Source: a virus. From it: 46,243 nucleotides of DNA. Each line of letters begins with the position of its first letter. Position 1 is the first letter of the stretch. The notes under the pieces are model-generated. The model searched no databases. It saw nothing but the letters and a program-made list of their open reading frames with translations, and was not told the origin of the DNA. Below are positions 30,357-39,418 of this stretch, piece by piece. The stretch spans positions 1 to 46,243 of IMG/VR virus record IMGVR_UViG_3300025913_000062; one strand, written 5' to 3'. Made by a program: the position numbers and the translations under genes.

Positions 30357-32261
30357 GTGCTAACGCTCCCAGACATCCTCAAGGGTGCTAAGATATTCCC
30401 GATCGTTCCGGGCACGAAAGATCCTGCCACAAAGCACGGCTGGCATGAGGCCACCAATGATCCCGAACAGCTCGCCCGCTGGCATCGCGTTAATCCGGAT
30501 TTCAATTGGGCCGTCGCAACTGGAATGTCCGGTCTTTTCGTTTTCGATATTGATCCGGCCGGCCTTGATTGGTGGGCGAAACTGCTTGAGCGCGATCCGC
30601 AAATTAAATCGGCAGTCAATAACGCATTTCAGGTTCGCACCCCAAAAGGAGGACTGCATGTCTATTTCAGAGGGGAAGGCCCTAGCACTGCCAGCCGGAT
30701 TGCAGAAGGCATTGACACGCGCGGCGGCATACAACGCAATGGCAAAATCGTCTCGGGAGGTTATGTTCTATTACCGGGATCAAAGACAAAAGCCGGTCCT
30801 GGACGGGTTGACGGTTCTTATTCTGAATTACCGGGCGGCACACTCGAACGATTGCCTGATTTCATGGCGGCAATCGTTCCCCAGCGAAAAAAGACAGACA
30901 CCTTAGGCCTCGATCGCAATCCCGAACATGATCAGCCTCGCAACATCGCTTGGGCGAAGGATTTGCTTGAAGGCTATGTGAAGTCGGGTCGAATCTCGAT
31001 CGAAGGCAAGGGCGGAAATAATCTCGCGTTTCAGGTCGCGGCGTCGATCCTCGACAAGGCCATATCGCCCGGCATGGCCTTTGATATGCTGTGGGAAATC
31101 TGGAACCCGCATTGCCAACCGCCGTTCGATGAATGGGAATTGGAGACGCTTGTCCGCAATGCCTCAAATTATGCGGAGGACGCAGGCGGCGTAAAAGGTT
31201 TTCAGAGCAACGCGGATGCTTTCTCGCATTTCGTCGGCATGGAAACGCCGGAGCTGACAGCACCTGTCGCCGAACGCAATCGACGCAGCAAGGTCCAAGC
31301 TCTATCCGTCTATGCTGAAAACGCTCGTGATCCCGAATGGCTGTTGCCTGGATATATTCCCGCAAATGGCATCGGTATGCTGTACGGGGCGTCGGGCAGC
31401 TATAAATCCTTTATTGTTCTCGATTGGGCTTTGTGCCTTGCAAATGGCATAGCCGGGCAATGGGGTGCGCCGCCGGTCAAGAATGACGTGCTGTTCTTTG
31501 CGGGTGAAGGTCCGAATGCCACGGCAAAGAAACGTTGGCCGGCATGGAATGAATGGCAGAATGTCGAATTCGTACAGGACAACAGATTTTTCATTCTTCC
31601 GTTCGTGCCATCATTCAATGATATTCAGGAATGGGAAAATATCAAAGCGGATCTGGCAGAGTTGAAGGTTCGGCCTGCACTGATCGCGATCGATACCGCT
31701 ACGCGATTGAATACCGGACTGGATGAAAATTCAGCCAACGATATGACAAAGATTACCAATTTCATGGAACAGCTTTCGCGCTATTACGAATGCACAGTGC
31801 TAGTGATTCATCATACCGGCAAGGATGAAAGCAAGGGTGCGCGCGGTTCGTCGGCTCTGTTCGCCAATATGGATTTCGCTATCTCGACAAAGAAGGTTCA
31901 AGATGGCACAATGCTGACTGTACGTAAGCAAAAAGATGCTGACGTCGGCGACGATAACCGTTATCTTAAGGTGAAGGAGGTTGGTCAATCGATCGTCCTG
32001 GCTCACAGTGACGAGAAGCCAAACAACGATCGGCGCGAGGAAAAGAAGCCTCGCTACGATTGGGCAAGCCGCGAAGAGCTGACAGCATTGCTCAACCAGC
32101 ATGGCGGCGAAATGTCTCATAGCGTGCTGGTGCAGGAATTGATGCGCGTTCACGGGCTCGATAGGGCTGTGGTGCAAAAGCAGCTCAAGGCCCATGACCT
32201 TCATTGGCTGAGGCCATCCGATAATCACTGGCGGATACCGAAAACGGAATTTGATCTTTAA
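30357..32261 (+). CDS. Bifunctional PrimPol primase-helicase, ends EFDL
   Basis: GTG start with AGGTTGAG upstream; 634 residues. The N-terminal 180 residues are a primase-polymerase domain: FVFDIDPAG with Asp64 and Asp66 as catalytic metal ligands and GGLHVYF with His101. A helical PriCT-like linker follows (to about 300). The C-terminal half is a RepA/DnaB-type ATPase with Walker A GASGSYKS (344-351), VLVIHHTGKDESKGARGSSA and a DNA-binding tail. It would prime and unwind at the fork together with the encoded polymerase. The protein ends Thr-Glu-Phe-Asp-Leu. Confidence 0.9.
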   Translation: MLTLPDILKGAKIFPIVPGTKDPATKHGWHEATNDPEQLARWHRVNPDFNWAVATGMSGLFVFDIDPAGLDWWAKLLERDPQIKSAVNNAFQVRTPKGGLHVYFRGEGPSTASRIAEGIDTRGGIQRNGKIVSGGYVLLPGSKTKAGPGRVDGSYSELPGGTLERLPDFMAAIVPQRKKTDTLGLDRNPEHDQPRNIAWAKDLLEGYVKSGRISIEGKGGNNLAFQVAASILDKAISPGMAFDMLWEIWNPHCQPPFDEWELETLVRNASNYAEDAGGVKGFQSNADAFSHFVGMETPELTAPVAERNRRSKVQALSVYAENARDPEWLLPGYIPANGIGMLYGASGSYKSFIVLDWALCLANGIAGQWGAPPVKNDVLFFAGEGPNATAKKRWPAWNEWQNVEFVQDNRFFILPFVPSFNDIQEWENIKADLAELKVRPALIAIDTATRLNTGLDENSANDMTKITNFMEQLSRYYECTVLVIHHTGKDESKGARGSSALFANMDFAISTKKVQDGTMLTVRKQKDADVGDDNRYLKVKEVGQSIVLAHSDEKPNNDRREEKKPRYDWASREELTALLNQHGGEMSHSVLVQELMRVHGLDRAVVQKQLKAHDLHWLRPSDNHWRIPKTEFDL

Positions 32262-32277
32262 CTTTGGGAGAATTGAA

Positions 32278-33069
32278 ATGACTAAGGAAGAAGTTGCAAA
32301 GCTCGCGTTCAACGCCGGATATAATCGGGCGCCTCAGGTGCCGATTTATGGCACTATGATCAGTGAACGTGCGCGAGCTTTTGAGGAATGGCGTTGCTCT
32401 GTGAAATTGTGGGATACGGAGCCTGTTTCTGTCGAAGCTCAGAAGAACGCCTATCAGCAAGGTTTCATGGCGGCCATGCTGCTATGCAATGCCCGTCCGT
32501 CCCCTGGCGTTCTGGACGAGGCTTGGGAAACCTTCAAGCTGATTCAAGGCTTGAAGGAGGAAAAGGCTTCGCCCGAAAAACCGAAGGATATCCAGCGCCC
32601 ATTGCTTTTCGACGGCGATGCTTTCGCCGAATTGACGGCGATGATGCGCGATCCCAGCTATGCGTGGACTTGGCATTGCAATATCGCCGTGCCGATCATG
32701 GACAGCATCGGCGTCTCGCATGAACAGGCCAATCGCGCCGCGAAGTCCATCATGGCGTTAGTTTTCGGGATCGACGTCACGCAATTCGAGCAATGGTGGT
32801 CCCTAGAAAAACATTGGGCCGATGCTCGCGCCGAATATGCGAAAAAGTCCAGCGATCTTTATGCGGACGAACCGAAAGCTAAGGGGCTTGGATTTCCTCC
32901 GGATGGAGTGCCTCTTTGCAGTGATAGGACGGTGTCCGATATTTATGCCGCTGAAAATGCAGCGCGTTTTAAGAAAGAATTACTCACATCCGATGACAGG
33001 ATCATGCATACGCCTTTCACTCAACTTGTGAAGGATGCCCTCATCCTCCTGTTGGAGCGCGTGAAGTGA
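32278..33069 (+). CDS. Hypothetical early protein
   Basis: The ATG at 32278 has TTGGGAG upstream; 263 residues. The N-terminal 40 (EEVAKLAFNAGYNRAPQVPI, then ERARAFEEWRCSVKLW) and a second stretch (QKNAYQQGFMAAMLL) show G and W spacing loosely like RMF-type modules. The middle is helical (HEQANRAAKSIMALVFGIDV, then WSLEKHWADARAEYAKKSS). It follows the PrimPol gene by 16 nt. No function assigned. Confidence 0.6.
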   Translation: MTKEEVAKLAFNAGYNRAPQVPIYGTMISERARAFEEWRCSVKLWDTEPVSVEAQKNAYQQGFMAAMLLCNARPSPGVLDEAWETFKLIQGLKEEKASPEKPKDIQRPLLFDGDAFAELTAMMRDPSYAWTWHCNIAVPIMDSIGVSHEQANRAAKSIMALVFGIDVTQFEQWWSLEKHWADARAEYAKKSSDLYADEPKAKGLGFPPDGVPLCSDRTVSDIYAAENAARFKKELLTSDDRIMHTPFTQLVKDALILLLERVK

Positions 33070-33521
33070 GCGGCGCCGGTTTCTGGAACAGCCCTACGGC
33101 GCATATCGTGCGGCGGATGAAGGAAACCGGCAACCGTCCTGGGATCGTGCGCGTCTGGAAAGACGGCATGGAGGAATGGGCGAAGGCGTTGCCGGACAAT
33201 ATCCATAAGCAGGCAGTGCGCGCATGGCTTCCCAACTGGATCGTCCGGCCGTTTTATTCAGCGGAAGAACTGGCGCCGATCATTCCGGCACTGTCGCTGT
33301 TGTTCGGGCATGAGGATCGATGGGGCGGCCAGAAGTCACCAAACCGGCTTGCCAATGAGCTGGAATTCGCAGGATTGCCCCTGCTGGAAAATGCCAGCGG
33401 GGGTTTCGTGTTCCTGCATCCCGGTTCGGGACGGCTGACGAAATTTTTCGTTGTCGAGCAATTGCATCACTGGCGGGATCATCCGTTGACGCAATCGCAG
33501 TTTGAGGAATTTTTCCGATGA
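33066..33521 (+). CDS. Conserved hypothetical protein (GTG start)
   Basis: 151 residues. GTG at 33066 overlaps the previous stop (GTGA). SGAGFWNSPTAHIVRRMKET then WLPNWIVRPFYSAEELAPII, SPNRLANELEFAGLPL and FVVEQLHHWRDH. I have seen this type of protein in the replication regions of other phages but know no function. ATGA overlap with the next gene. Confidence 0.6.
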   Translation: MSGAGFWNSPTAHIVRRMKETGNRPGIVRVWKDGMEEWAKALPDNIHKQAVRAWLPNWIVRPFYSAEELAPIIPALSLLFGHEDRWGGQKSPNRLANELEFAGLPLLENASGGFVFLHPGSGRLTKFFVVEQLHHWRDHPLTQSQFEEFFR

Positions 33522-33853
33522 GCAGCCTTCACAACGATCTTGATACTTGGTCGGCTCACGCCAATGCACGCGGAAAGGATCAAATCGTAATCAGCACCGA
33601 AACCGCAAGAAATATTGCAGAAGCGCTGCGAGCAGGCGGCGAGCTGAATTATGCACAGATGCTCGAATATGAACGTCGCATTCTTGACCGTGAAGTAGCT
33701 GTCGAAAAGCTTAAAAGGCTGATCGTTGAGCCCTCTGAAAACGGTTCCTATGTCGGTGACACATACTATCCGGTCGGCGGCACGCTTGCTTCGCATCGTT
33801 GGAACGGCACCGCATGGGAATGGCTTCCCGAATTTGCGCAGGACAAGGAATAA
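33518..33853 (+). CDS. Hypothetical protein
   Basis: 111 residues: MSSLHNDLDTWSAHANARGK, then ETARNIAEALRAGGELNYAQ, MLEYERRILDREVAVEKLKR and SHRWNGTAWEWLPEFAQ. A helical first half is followed by a beta hairpin-type end. Coupled by overlap to the gene before; the MerR-like gene follows 3 nt later. No family recognised. Confidence 0.6.
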   Translation: MSSLHNDLDTWSAHANARGKDQIVISTETARNIAEALRAGGELNYAQMLEYERRILDREVAVEKLKRLIVEPSENGSYVGDTYYPVGGTLASHRWNGTAWEWLPEFAQDKE

Positions 33854-33856
33854 GCA

Positions 33857-34207
33857 ATGACTGACACGCCGCACTCGATCAAGGATATCGCGATTGCCGG
33901 CTGCACGTCGGAACGAGGCATCCGTCTGTGGGAAGAAAAAGGCCTGTTCGGTGAAGTTGCCAGGACATCCGGCGACATACGCCGATTCACGGCTGATCAA
34001 ATGGCGATGGCGCGGATAATCGCAGCCGCATCGTTCGGCGGATGGAAGCTTGACGAAATATTCAATATGCTGAGTGAGTGGGGTCCGGATGTTCGAGAGG
34101 CCATCCTCGATCGGCTCACGTTGCAATTGCAGGTCGGCGCCCGACTGGCAGAAAGTTTGCCGCGCGTCGTGATGCCTGAAAAGCCCAAGCAGGATTTCGA
34201 CCTGTAA
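33857..34207 (+). CDS. MerR-like transcription regulator, ends DFDL
   Basis: 116 residues. The first 75 are a MerR-type winged helix: HSIKDIAIAGCTSERGIRLW then EEKGLFGEVARTSGDIRRF and TADQMAMARIIAAASFGGWK. The dimer helix is short (LDRLTLQLQVGARLAESL) and there is no metal or drug site, so it probably works as a DNA-binding protein only. Dimeric dyad binding makes it a candidate for the twin operators at 26968 and 27051, but nothing in the sequence links them. Ends Gln-Asp-Phe-Asp-Leu. Confidence 0.75.
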   Translation: MTDTPHSIKDIAIAGCTSERGIRLWEEKGLFGEVARTSGDIRRFTADQMAMARIIAAASFGGWKLDEIFNMLSEWGPDVREAILDRLTLQLQVGARLAESLPRVVMPEKPKQDFDL

Positions 34208-34213
34208 GTGATT

Positions 34214-36052
34214 ATGGTCCGCCCTCAATCATCCAAGTGGCAGCAGAGTTATATCAATGGCCTGCAAAACGCTTACGCAGAAGGCTTAGTTGCAGCCACA
34301 TCGCCAAACGACGCCCGCAACCCATATAAGCGGTGGGAATATCGCAAATCGTGGTTCGATGGATTTCAATATGGCTGCAGCAAACAGCCTCGCTTATCGT
34401 CAAAGGAAAAGTCTGTGAACACGAAAGTCTATCAGGGCAAGGACGGGCTTTTCGTGCTGGAAATGCCGCCGAAGGATAAGAAGGAAATCCTTCGTCAGAT
34501 GGCTTATCGCGGCTTGGTATACTCGACGGCGGCAAGCAACAAAGAACGCGCCGTGCTGTTCACGAACAACCCTTATGGCGTCTGCGACTTGGGCGACGGC
34601 TCCGAACCCCTACTTGTCGGCTTTCGGCGACGGATCGAGGCCAGTCGCGCACTCGACGGGATCGGCACCAAGCGCTTGCCGCCGGGCAAAGAGTTGTGGC
34701 CCTATCAACGCGGTACGCTCGATTATCTGATAGCCAATGGCGGCGGGATCGATGCCGATCAGCCCGGCTTGGGAAAAACTCCAACCTCGATTGCCTTCTG
34801 CAACCATTTCGAGGCGACGCGCGTGCTGGTGATCGTGCCGGCGTCGGTGCGGCTGCAATGGGGCGAACGCATTCGGGAATGGTCGACGATCCCGAACGTC
34901 AAGGCGTCCGTCATGCTCAAGGTGAAGGACGGAATTCACCCGACTGCACATTATCAGGTGATCAGCTACGAGGCCGCGCGCAATCCCGCGATTATCAAGG
35001 CCATCGCGAAATATCCATGGGACGTGCTAATTTGCGACGAAGCCCACAAGATGAAAAACGCCGACGCGATCGTGACACGCGCCATCTTGGGCAACAGCCG
35101 AAAAGAATTTCAGCATGGCGAAGACAAGATCCCGTGCATCGCGACCTATTGCAAGCGGCAAGTTGCGCTGACTGGCACGCCGCTGCTCAATCGTCCTAGC
35201 GAATGCTATGTCCTTTTCCGTCACTTCGATTGGGAAGCGATCGACTATGCGACGGAAGATCAATTCAAGGAAAAATATAACAAGCAGGGCGAAGGCGAGA
35301 CGATCGAGGGCAAGCGTTTCAAGATGGAAAGCACGTCCCTCGAATCAGAGCTGCAGAACCGGCTGCGCGTGCATATTATGGCCCGTCATCTCAAAGCCGA
35401 CGTGATGACGCAGATGGATCTTCCGCGCTTCCAACTTGTTACCGTCGCAGAAACGGGCGCCATCGCCAGCGCGATCGAGGCGGAAGGCATGCTAGGCCTG
35501 ACGATCGAGGAAGTGCAGACGAAGAAAGATATCGTCACGCTCGGGCATATCGCTGAGGCGCGCCGGCTCATGGGACAGGCCATGGCACCTCAAATTATCG
35601 ATTATGTGGCGGATTTGCTGGAAGGAGGCGAACAGAAATATGTCCTGTTTGGCTGGCATCTCAACGTCCTGAATTTGTATGAAGCAGGCTTGGCCCGTTT
35701 CGGGACGGTGATGCTTCACGGCGGAAAAAATGCCATGCAAAGGCAAGCCGCTGTTGATAAATTCGTAAGAGACGATAATGTACGTGTGTTCATCGCCAAT
35801 TTGCAAGCGGGCGGTGAGGGTATTGACGGTTTGCAGCACGTTGCGTCCCGGTGCGGTTTGGGGGAGCCTGATTGGGTCCCTTCGAAGAATGAGCAGGGAG
35901 TTGCCCGGCTCGATCGCATCGGACAGCGCAATGGCGTGATGGCAGATATTTTCGTGGCTCCAGGGTCGATCAGCGAAAAAATCTTCGTCAAGTCACTGCA
36001 GAAGCTCAATACAATTCACAAGGTGCTTGACGAGAAGGAGATACGGAAATGA
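34214..36052 (+). CDS. SNF2-type helicase with RMF/CrpP-like N-terminal module
   Basis: ATG at 34214 (a GTG at 34208 is in frame); 612 residues. Residues 1-55 (LQNAYAEGLVAATSPNDARN then PYKRWEYRKSWFDGFQYG) look like the RMF/CrpP-type module. From about 160: WPYQRGTLDYL, GLGKT (185-189), DEAH (275-278), ALTGTPLLNRPSECY, then NLQAGGEGIDGLQ and GVARLDRIGQRNG, the motifs of SWI2/SNF2 translocases. Such phage helicases probably remodel forks or recombination intermediates. A GTG at codon 68 with AAAGGAAAA upstream could start a version without the module. ATGA overlap with the next gene. Confidence 0.85.
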   Translation: MVRPQSSKWQQSYINGLQNAYAEGLVAATSPNDARNPYKRWEYRKSWFDGFQYGCSKQPRLSSKEKSVNTKVYQGKDGLFVLEMPPKDKKEILRQMAYRGLVYSTAASNKERAVLFTNNPYGVCDLGDGSEPLLVGFRRRIEASRALDGIGTKRLPPGKELWPYQRGTLDYLIANGGGIDADQPGLGKTPTSIAFCNHFEATRVLVIVPASVRLQWGERIREWSTIPNVKASVMLKVKDGIHPTAHYQVISYEAARNPAIIKAIAKYPWDVLICDEAHKMKNADAIVTRAILGNSRKEFQHGEDKIPCIATYCKRQVALTGTPLLNRPSECYVLFRHFDWEAIDYATEDQFKEKYNKQGEGETIEGKRFKMESTSLESELQNRLRVHIMARHLKADVMTQMDLPRFQLVTVAETGAIASAIEAEGMLGLTIEEVQTKKDIVTLGHIAEARRLMGQAMAPQIIDYVADLLEGGEQKYVLFGWHLNVLNLYEAGLARFGTVMLHGGKNAMQRQAAVDKFVRDDNVRVFIANLQAGGEGIDGLQHVASRCGLGEPDWVPSKNEQGVARLDRIGQRNGVMADIFVAPGSISEKIFVKSLQKLNTIHKVLDEKEIRK

Positions 36053-36735
36053 CCTACCCACTTGAAACCGCGATCGTCGTGCAGAACGCCGATCAGCTTC
36101 GTGCCGTCTATGCCTTGCTCGGCGGTGTGTCGGGAAACGCCACGGCGATTTCGCAGGCATCACGCCCAGCGGCCTCCGGCTCCGATGGTGGAACCCCGAC
36201 GAAGCAGCCCGAAGCGGCCTCGCCGTCCCCTTCGACGTCGGGCTCCGTGCACGCCAATCCGGACGGCGTCACGCATGACGCGGCAGGCACCCCTTTCGAT
36301 CCGGCCCGTCATACGGGTTCGATCGTCAAGAGCGGCCTGTGGCGGATGAAGGCCGGCATTCCGCGCGGGCCGGGCGAGGGCGAGGACGCCATTCCGGCGT
36401 CGGGCACTGGCACTTCTGCGACTGCGACGGGTTCGAACGCTGGCAGCACTGCACCGGCCCCTGCGGCGGACGATGACGACGAATTCGCGGCGTTCGCTCG
36501 CGCGGCCGGCAATTCGCCGACGACCGCTCCGGCGCGCAAGTGGACCGTCGAGGATCTGTCGAAGCTGACCAATCAGGCGGCGCAGAAGCTTGGCGATCCG
36601 GCGCCCGTCAAGGAACTGATCGGCCAGTATGTGCCGGCCGGCGAGGTGCCGCATTCGCGCAACATCCCCGAGGACAAGCGCGAGGCGTTCGCCAAGGCCC
36701 TGGAAGCGCGGGCCGGGATCACTTTCGAGGGGTGA
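36049..36735 (+). CDS. Hypothetical protein, disordered linkers, H-K-WR motif
   Basis: 228 residues. A short N-terminal fold (residues 1-35) is followed by a Ser/Pro/Ala/Thr/Gly linker, then VTHDAAGTPFDPARHTGSIV then KSGLWRMKAGIPRG, a short motif common in phage proteins next to replication genes. A second linker with DDDDEFAAFARAAG follows, and then a helical C-terminal domain (VEDLSKLTNQAAQKLGDPAP). The base composition is more GC-rich than in its neighbours. Function unknown. Confidence 0.65.
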   Translation: MTYPLETAIVVQNADQLRAVYALLGGVSGNATAISQASRPAASGSDGGTPTKQPEAASPSPSTSGSVHANPDGVTHDAAGTPFDPARHTGSIVKSGLWRMKAGIPRGPGEGEDAIPASGTGTSATATGSNAGSTAPAPAADDDDEFAAFARAAGNSPTTAPARKWTVEDLSKLTNQAAQKLGDPAPVKELIGQYVPAGEVPHSRNIPEDKREAFAKALEARAGITFEG

Positions 36736-36754
36736 TCGTTTTCGGCGCGGTGGC

Positions 36755-36820
36755 GTCGAACCTCTGTTGATTGATCAGAGCGAATTCAATCCGCCCGCCG
36801 GGAGCGATATCCCGGCACCT
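36755..36820 (+). other. Two hairpins upstream of the DUF2800 gene
   Basis: CTCTG/CAGAG around 36761-36779, then GCCGGGA (36797-36803) and TCCCGGC (36810-36816) with a 6-nt loop, followed by ACCTTTACG. They fill the 117-nt gap. The second could be a weak terminator or a leader structure. Confidence 0.4.
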
Positions 36821-36852
36821 TTACGTAACTATTATGTCTTGGGAGGGCTGAC

Positions 36853-38085
36853 ATGGATCAGCTAGAACATTCGCCGCTTGGTGGATCGGGCGCAAAGCGC
36901 TTTCTGAATTGTGGCGGCTCTTTCCTGCTGCATCGCCGGGAAATCGAGCAAGGCACATTCGAGAATATCACAACGGAATGGGCGCAGCGCGGAAACGCGG
37001 CGCATCTGCTCGGCTCGACGTGTCTATCGTCTGGTCGCGAGCCTTACGAATATATCGGCGTCGAATTCGAGGGCCTTATCGCCGGCTGGCCGGATGGCAT
37101 CGATCTCGATCCTGTCAGCGTCTACGTGACGCACTGCCAGAAAATCCGCGATGCCAACCCGGACGGCGAAACGATGATAGAGCAGACAATTCATCTGCCG
37201 CATCTGCATCCGCTGCTGAAAGGCACCGTAGATTTCGGCCATTGGGTTTTCGACAATCACACCGCCAGGGCGTGGTTGGTCGATTATAAAAATGGCGAAG
37301 GCGTCGGCGTCTATGTGCTGGATAACGAGCAGCTCCTTTATTACAGTTTCCTGCTCGTCATGCATGTCCCTGCGCTCATGGAAGCGCCCGACGATGCCGT
37401 AATGACGCTGGCGATCGTGCAGCCCAATTTCTTCGGCATATTCGAGGCACCGGAAGAATGGGAAGTCACGTTCGGCGATATCCGTAAATGGGGTCACGAA
37501 ACGCTGCTGCCGCGCATGTGGGAACTGTATCGTCGTGATCCGAACGGATATCTTGAAGAAGATTTCGAGACTGGCGATCACTGTCAGTTTTGCCCGGTGC
37601 TGCTCGACTGCCCAAAGATGCAGGCGGCGTTTGAGAATTTCGTCGAAGGCGAAGAGGATTTTATCATGATGCTCACCAACGCAGAGCTTGACGCTTATTA
37701 TGCGCAGCGGGACAGCGCACGTCGGTTCATGAACGCGCTCGACAACGTGATTCATGCTCGCCTTACGACCGGAAATCCGTCCGACTTCAAGCACGCGAAG
37801 CTTGTCGAGAAAAAGGTCAACCGCGTGTGGCGTCCAGGCGCCGACGCTGTGTTGAAGGAAGCTTTCAAGGAAAAAGCCTACGCACCGCCCAAAATCATTT
37901 CCCCGGCTCAGGCGGAAAAGCTTTCGTCGCGCGGCAAGGAACTGGCGCTGGAATGGGGCTACAAGCCCGAGAGCTTCGGCCTGTCCGTGGCACCGATGAG
38001 TGATCCGAGGCCAGCGGCAACGCGCAAAGGCAATGCTCACGTTTTCCAGGCGTTCGAGCAGTCGACGGAAGAGCAGGGTTGGTGA
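36853..38085 (+). CDS. DUF2800 Cas4/AddB-like PD-(D/E)XK nuclease
   Basis: 410 residues with TTGGGAGGG before the ATG. It has SPLGGSGAKRFLNCGGSF (Cys20), AQRGNAAH (44-51), GTVDF (Asp127) and VDYKNGEG (Asp144, Lys146), the nuclease core. CQFCPVLLDC (Cys244, 247, 253) with Cys20 gives the four cysteines of an iron-sulfur cluster as in Cas4 and AddB. DUF2800 genes often pair with DUF2815 genes, as here. Likely an exonuclease in recombination or genome processing. Confidence 0.82.
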   Translation: MDQLEHSPLGGSGAKRFLNCGGSFLLHRREIEQGTFENITTEWAQRGNAAHLLGSTCLSSGREPYEYIGVEFEGLIAGWPDGIDLDPVSVYVTHCQKIRDANPDGETMIEQTIHLPHLHPLLKGTVDFGHWVFDNHTARAWLVDYKNGEGVGVYVLDNEQLLYYSFLLVMHVPALMEAPDDAVMTLAIVQPNFFGIFEAPEEWEVTFGDIRKWGHETLLPRMWELYRRDPNGYLEEDFETGDHCQFCPVLLDCPKMQAAFENFVEGEEDFIMMLTNAELDAYYAQRDSARRFMNALDNVIHARLTTGNPSDFKHAKLVEKKVNRVWRPGADAVLKEAFKEKAYAPPKIISPAQAEKLSSRGKELALEWGYKPESFGLSVAPMSDPRPAATRKGNAHVFQAFEQSTEEQGW

Positions 38086-38086
38086 G

Positions 38087-38236
38087 ATGGACGCGGAATG
38101 CGATATGTGCGGAAATCCGGTGACGGAAGAAAACCGCGTCGAAGATCACGACAAACAGCTTCAATTCTGTAGCGATCATTGCAAGCATGAATGGTGGCAG
38201 GAAGAATGTGCAAGGCTCGATAGAGAGGGTTGGTGA
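38087..38236 (+). CDS. Small zinc-finger protein
   Basis: The ATG at 38087 gives 49 residues: MDAECDMCGNPVTEENRVED then QFCSDHCKHEWWQEECARL. Two CXXC/CX3C pairs make a treble-clef type zinc site. The start lies one base after the nuclease stop. Possibly a nucleic-acid or protein adaptor. Confidence 0.65.
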   Translation: MDAECDMCGNPVTEENRVEDHDKQLQFCSDHCKHEWWQEECARLDREGW

Positions 38237-38237
38237 G

Positions 38238-38423
38238 ATGCCTAATCCGAAAAATCATCCGAAGTGCCCTCGCTGCAAGGGTGAGGGATTTTATCTCCGG
38301 GCAATCGGTCGTGGATATTACCGGGACGGAAGTTTCGGGCATAACGATTGGCAAGACTGCGATTGTTATCCGGAAATGCCGGAAAATCATCTGCCACAAG
38401 CGATAGTGCCGAAGGAACGGTGA
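38238..38423 (+). CDS. Small zinc-ribbon protein
   Basis: The ATG at 38238 gives 61 residues: HPKCPRCKGEGFYLRAIGRG then DWQDCDCYPEMPENH. The CPRCKGEG and CDC pairs resemble half of a DnaJ-type zinc ribbon. It lies between another Cys-rich protein and a membrane protein with a Cys motif, so three metal-binding small proteins occur in a row. Confidence 0.6.
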   Translation: MPNPKNHPKCPRCKGEGFYLRAIGRGYYRDGSFGHNDWQDCDCYPEMPENHLPQAIVPKER

Positions 38424-38424
38424 G

Positions 38425-38625
38425 ATGAACAATATTTTGTACGGCACATTGATCGGCATTGCGGTCGGTTCGGTTGTGTATCTTTTTTCATTGATACCGC
38501 CGACCAAGCCTTCGTGTTTTGGGGATTTCCCTTTGCGGTTTCCTCATATTCAGGCTGAACGCGATTGCATAACCTGTCCTGTATTTGCGCAGTGCCTGCA
38601 GAAAACGCCACGATTTGATCTTTGA
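38425..38625 (+). CDS. Small membrane protein with Cys motif, ends FDL
   Basis: 66 residues. Residues 4-24 are a membrane segment (ILYGTLIGIAVGSVVYLFSL). The cytoplasmic or periplasmic part has AERDCITCPVFAQCLQ, a CX2CX5C site. It ends Pro-Arg-Phe-Asp-Leu. GGTGAG lies before the ATG. No family recognised. Confidence 0.55.
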   Translation: MNNILYGTLIGIAVGSVVYLFSLIPPTKPSCFGDFPLRFPHIQAERDCITCPVFAQCLQKTPRFDL

Positions 38626-38692
38626 CATTTGCGCGGCGCGTGATAGATCGAAATTCTTACGTCAACTTTTATGTGAAAGAAGGGAAATAAAC

Positions 38693-39418
38693 ATGGCCGA
38701 GACTTTCCGTTATGTGTGCCAGAAGCCGGCACGCACGCTTTATTCGTCGATCGCAGTCAAGTCGTCGCCGCGCCTCGACGACGGTTCGCAAGCAGAGCCC
38801 CGTTTTGGCGGCACGTTCGGCCTGGACAAGGTCGACTTCGACGCCCTCATTCCGGTCATGGTCAATGCGATCAAGTCGGAGACGGGCGGTTTCACTTCGC
38901 CGGCCGATTATTATCTCGCTTGCATGTCGGGCAAGACTGCCGGTGAGCGTGCAATCGCCACGGCGGAATTCAAGTGCCAGAACCCGGCCCTGTCCGAGGA
39001 CCAGCGCTTCAAGATCCGAGAGAAGGCCACACAGCGCGCGGATCTTTACAAGGATTACGCTGGCATTCTGATCGCGAATTCCAAATTCCCGATCGAGCTG
39101 GCACGCTTGGAAGCGGGCAAGGTGATCGACATCCCCGACGAAGAGCATGCCCGGGCTGTCGCCGGCAAGGAGCTGTTTTTCCCCGGTGCCTGGGTCGTGC
39201 CGTCCGTCGCGATCAAGGGTTTCCGTCGCAAGAAGCTCGACGATAAGGATGGCTGCACGGCCTATCTGCAAAATTGCCTTTTCATCAAAAAGGACGCCAA
39301 GCTCGGCGGCTCCGGCCCGTCGAATAACGACGTGTTCGGCAGCTTCGCAGCAGGATATTCGGATTTCGATCCGACCGGCGGCGCTCCGACTGCTGAGGAT
39401 GTGCAGGCGGCATTCTAA
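38693..39418 (+). CDS. DUF2815 ssDNA-binding protein
   Basis: The ATG at 38693 has AGAAGGGA upstream; 241 residues. FRYVCQKPARTLYSSIAVKS then PRFGGTFGLDKVDFDALIPV and GSFAAGYSDFDPTGGAP; the end has the low-complexity acidic tail type (TAEDVQAAF) expected of OB-fold ssDNA-binding proteins. DUF2815 is a phage SSB family encoded near DUF2800 nucleases. It would coat single strands for the encoded polymerase and recombination proteins. Confidence 0.8.
   Translation: MAETFRYVCQKPARTLYSSIAVKSSPRLDDGSQAEPRFGGTFGLDKVDFDALIPVMVNAIKSETGGFTSPADYYLACMSGKTAGERAIATAEFKCQNPALSEDQRFKIREKATQRADLYKDYAGILIANSKFPIELARLEAGKVIDIPDEEHARAVAGKELFFPGAWVVPSVAIKGFRRKKLDDKDGCTAYLQNCLFIKKDAKLGGSGPSNNDVFGSFAAGYSDFDPTGGAPTAEDVQAAF

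Noticed and set aside
37024-38040. 338-codon frame antisense to the DUF2800 nuclease
   Set aside because: The nuclease motifs and cysteine cluster are on the other strand.
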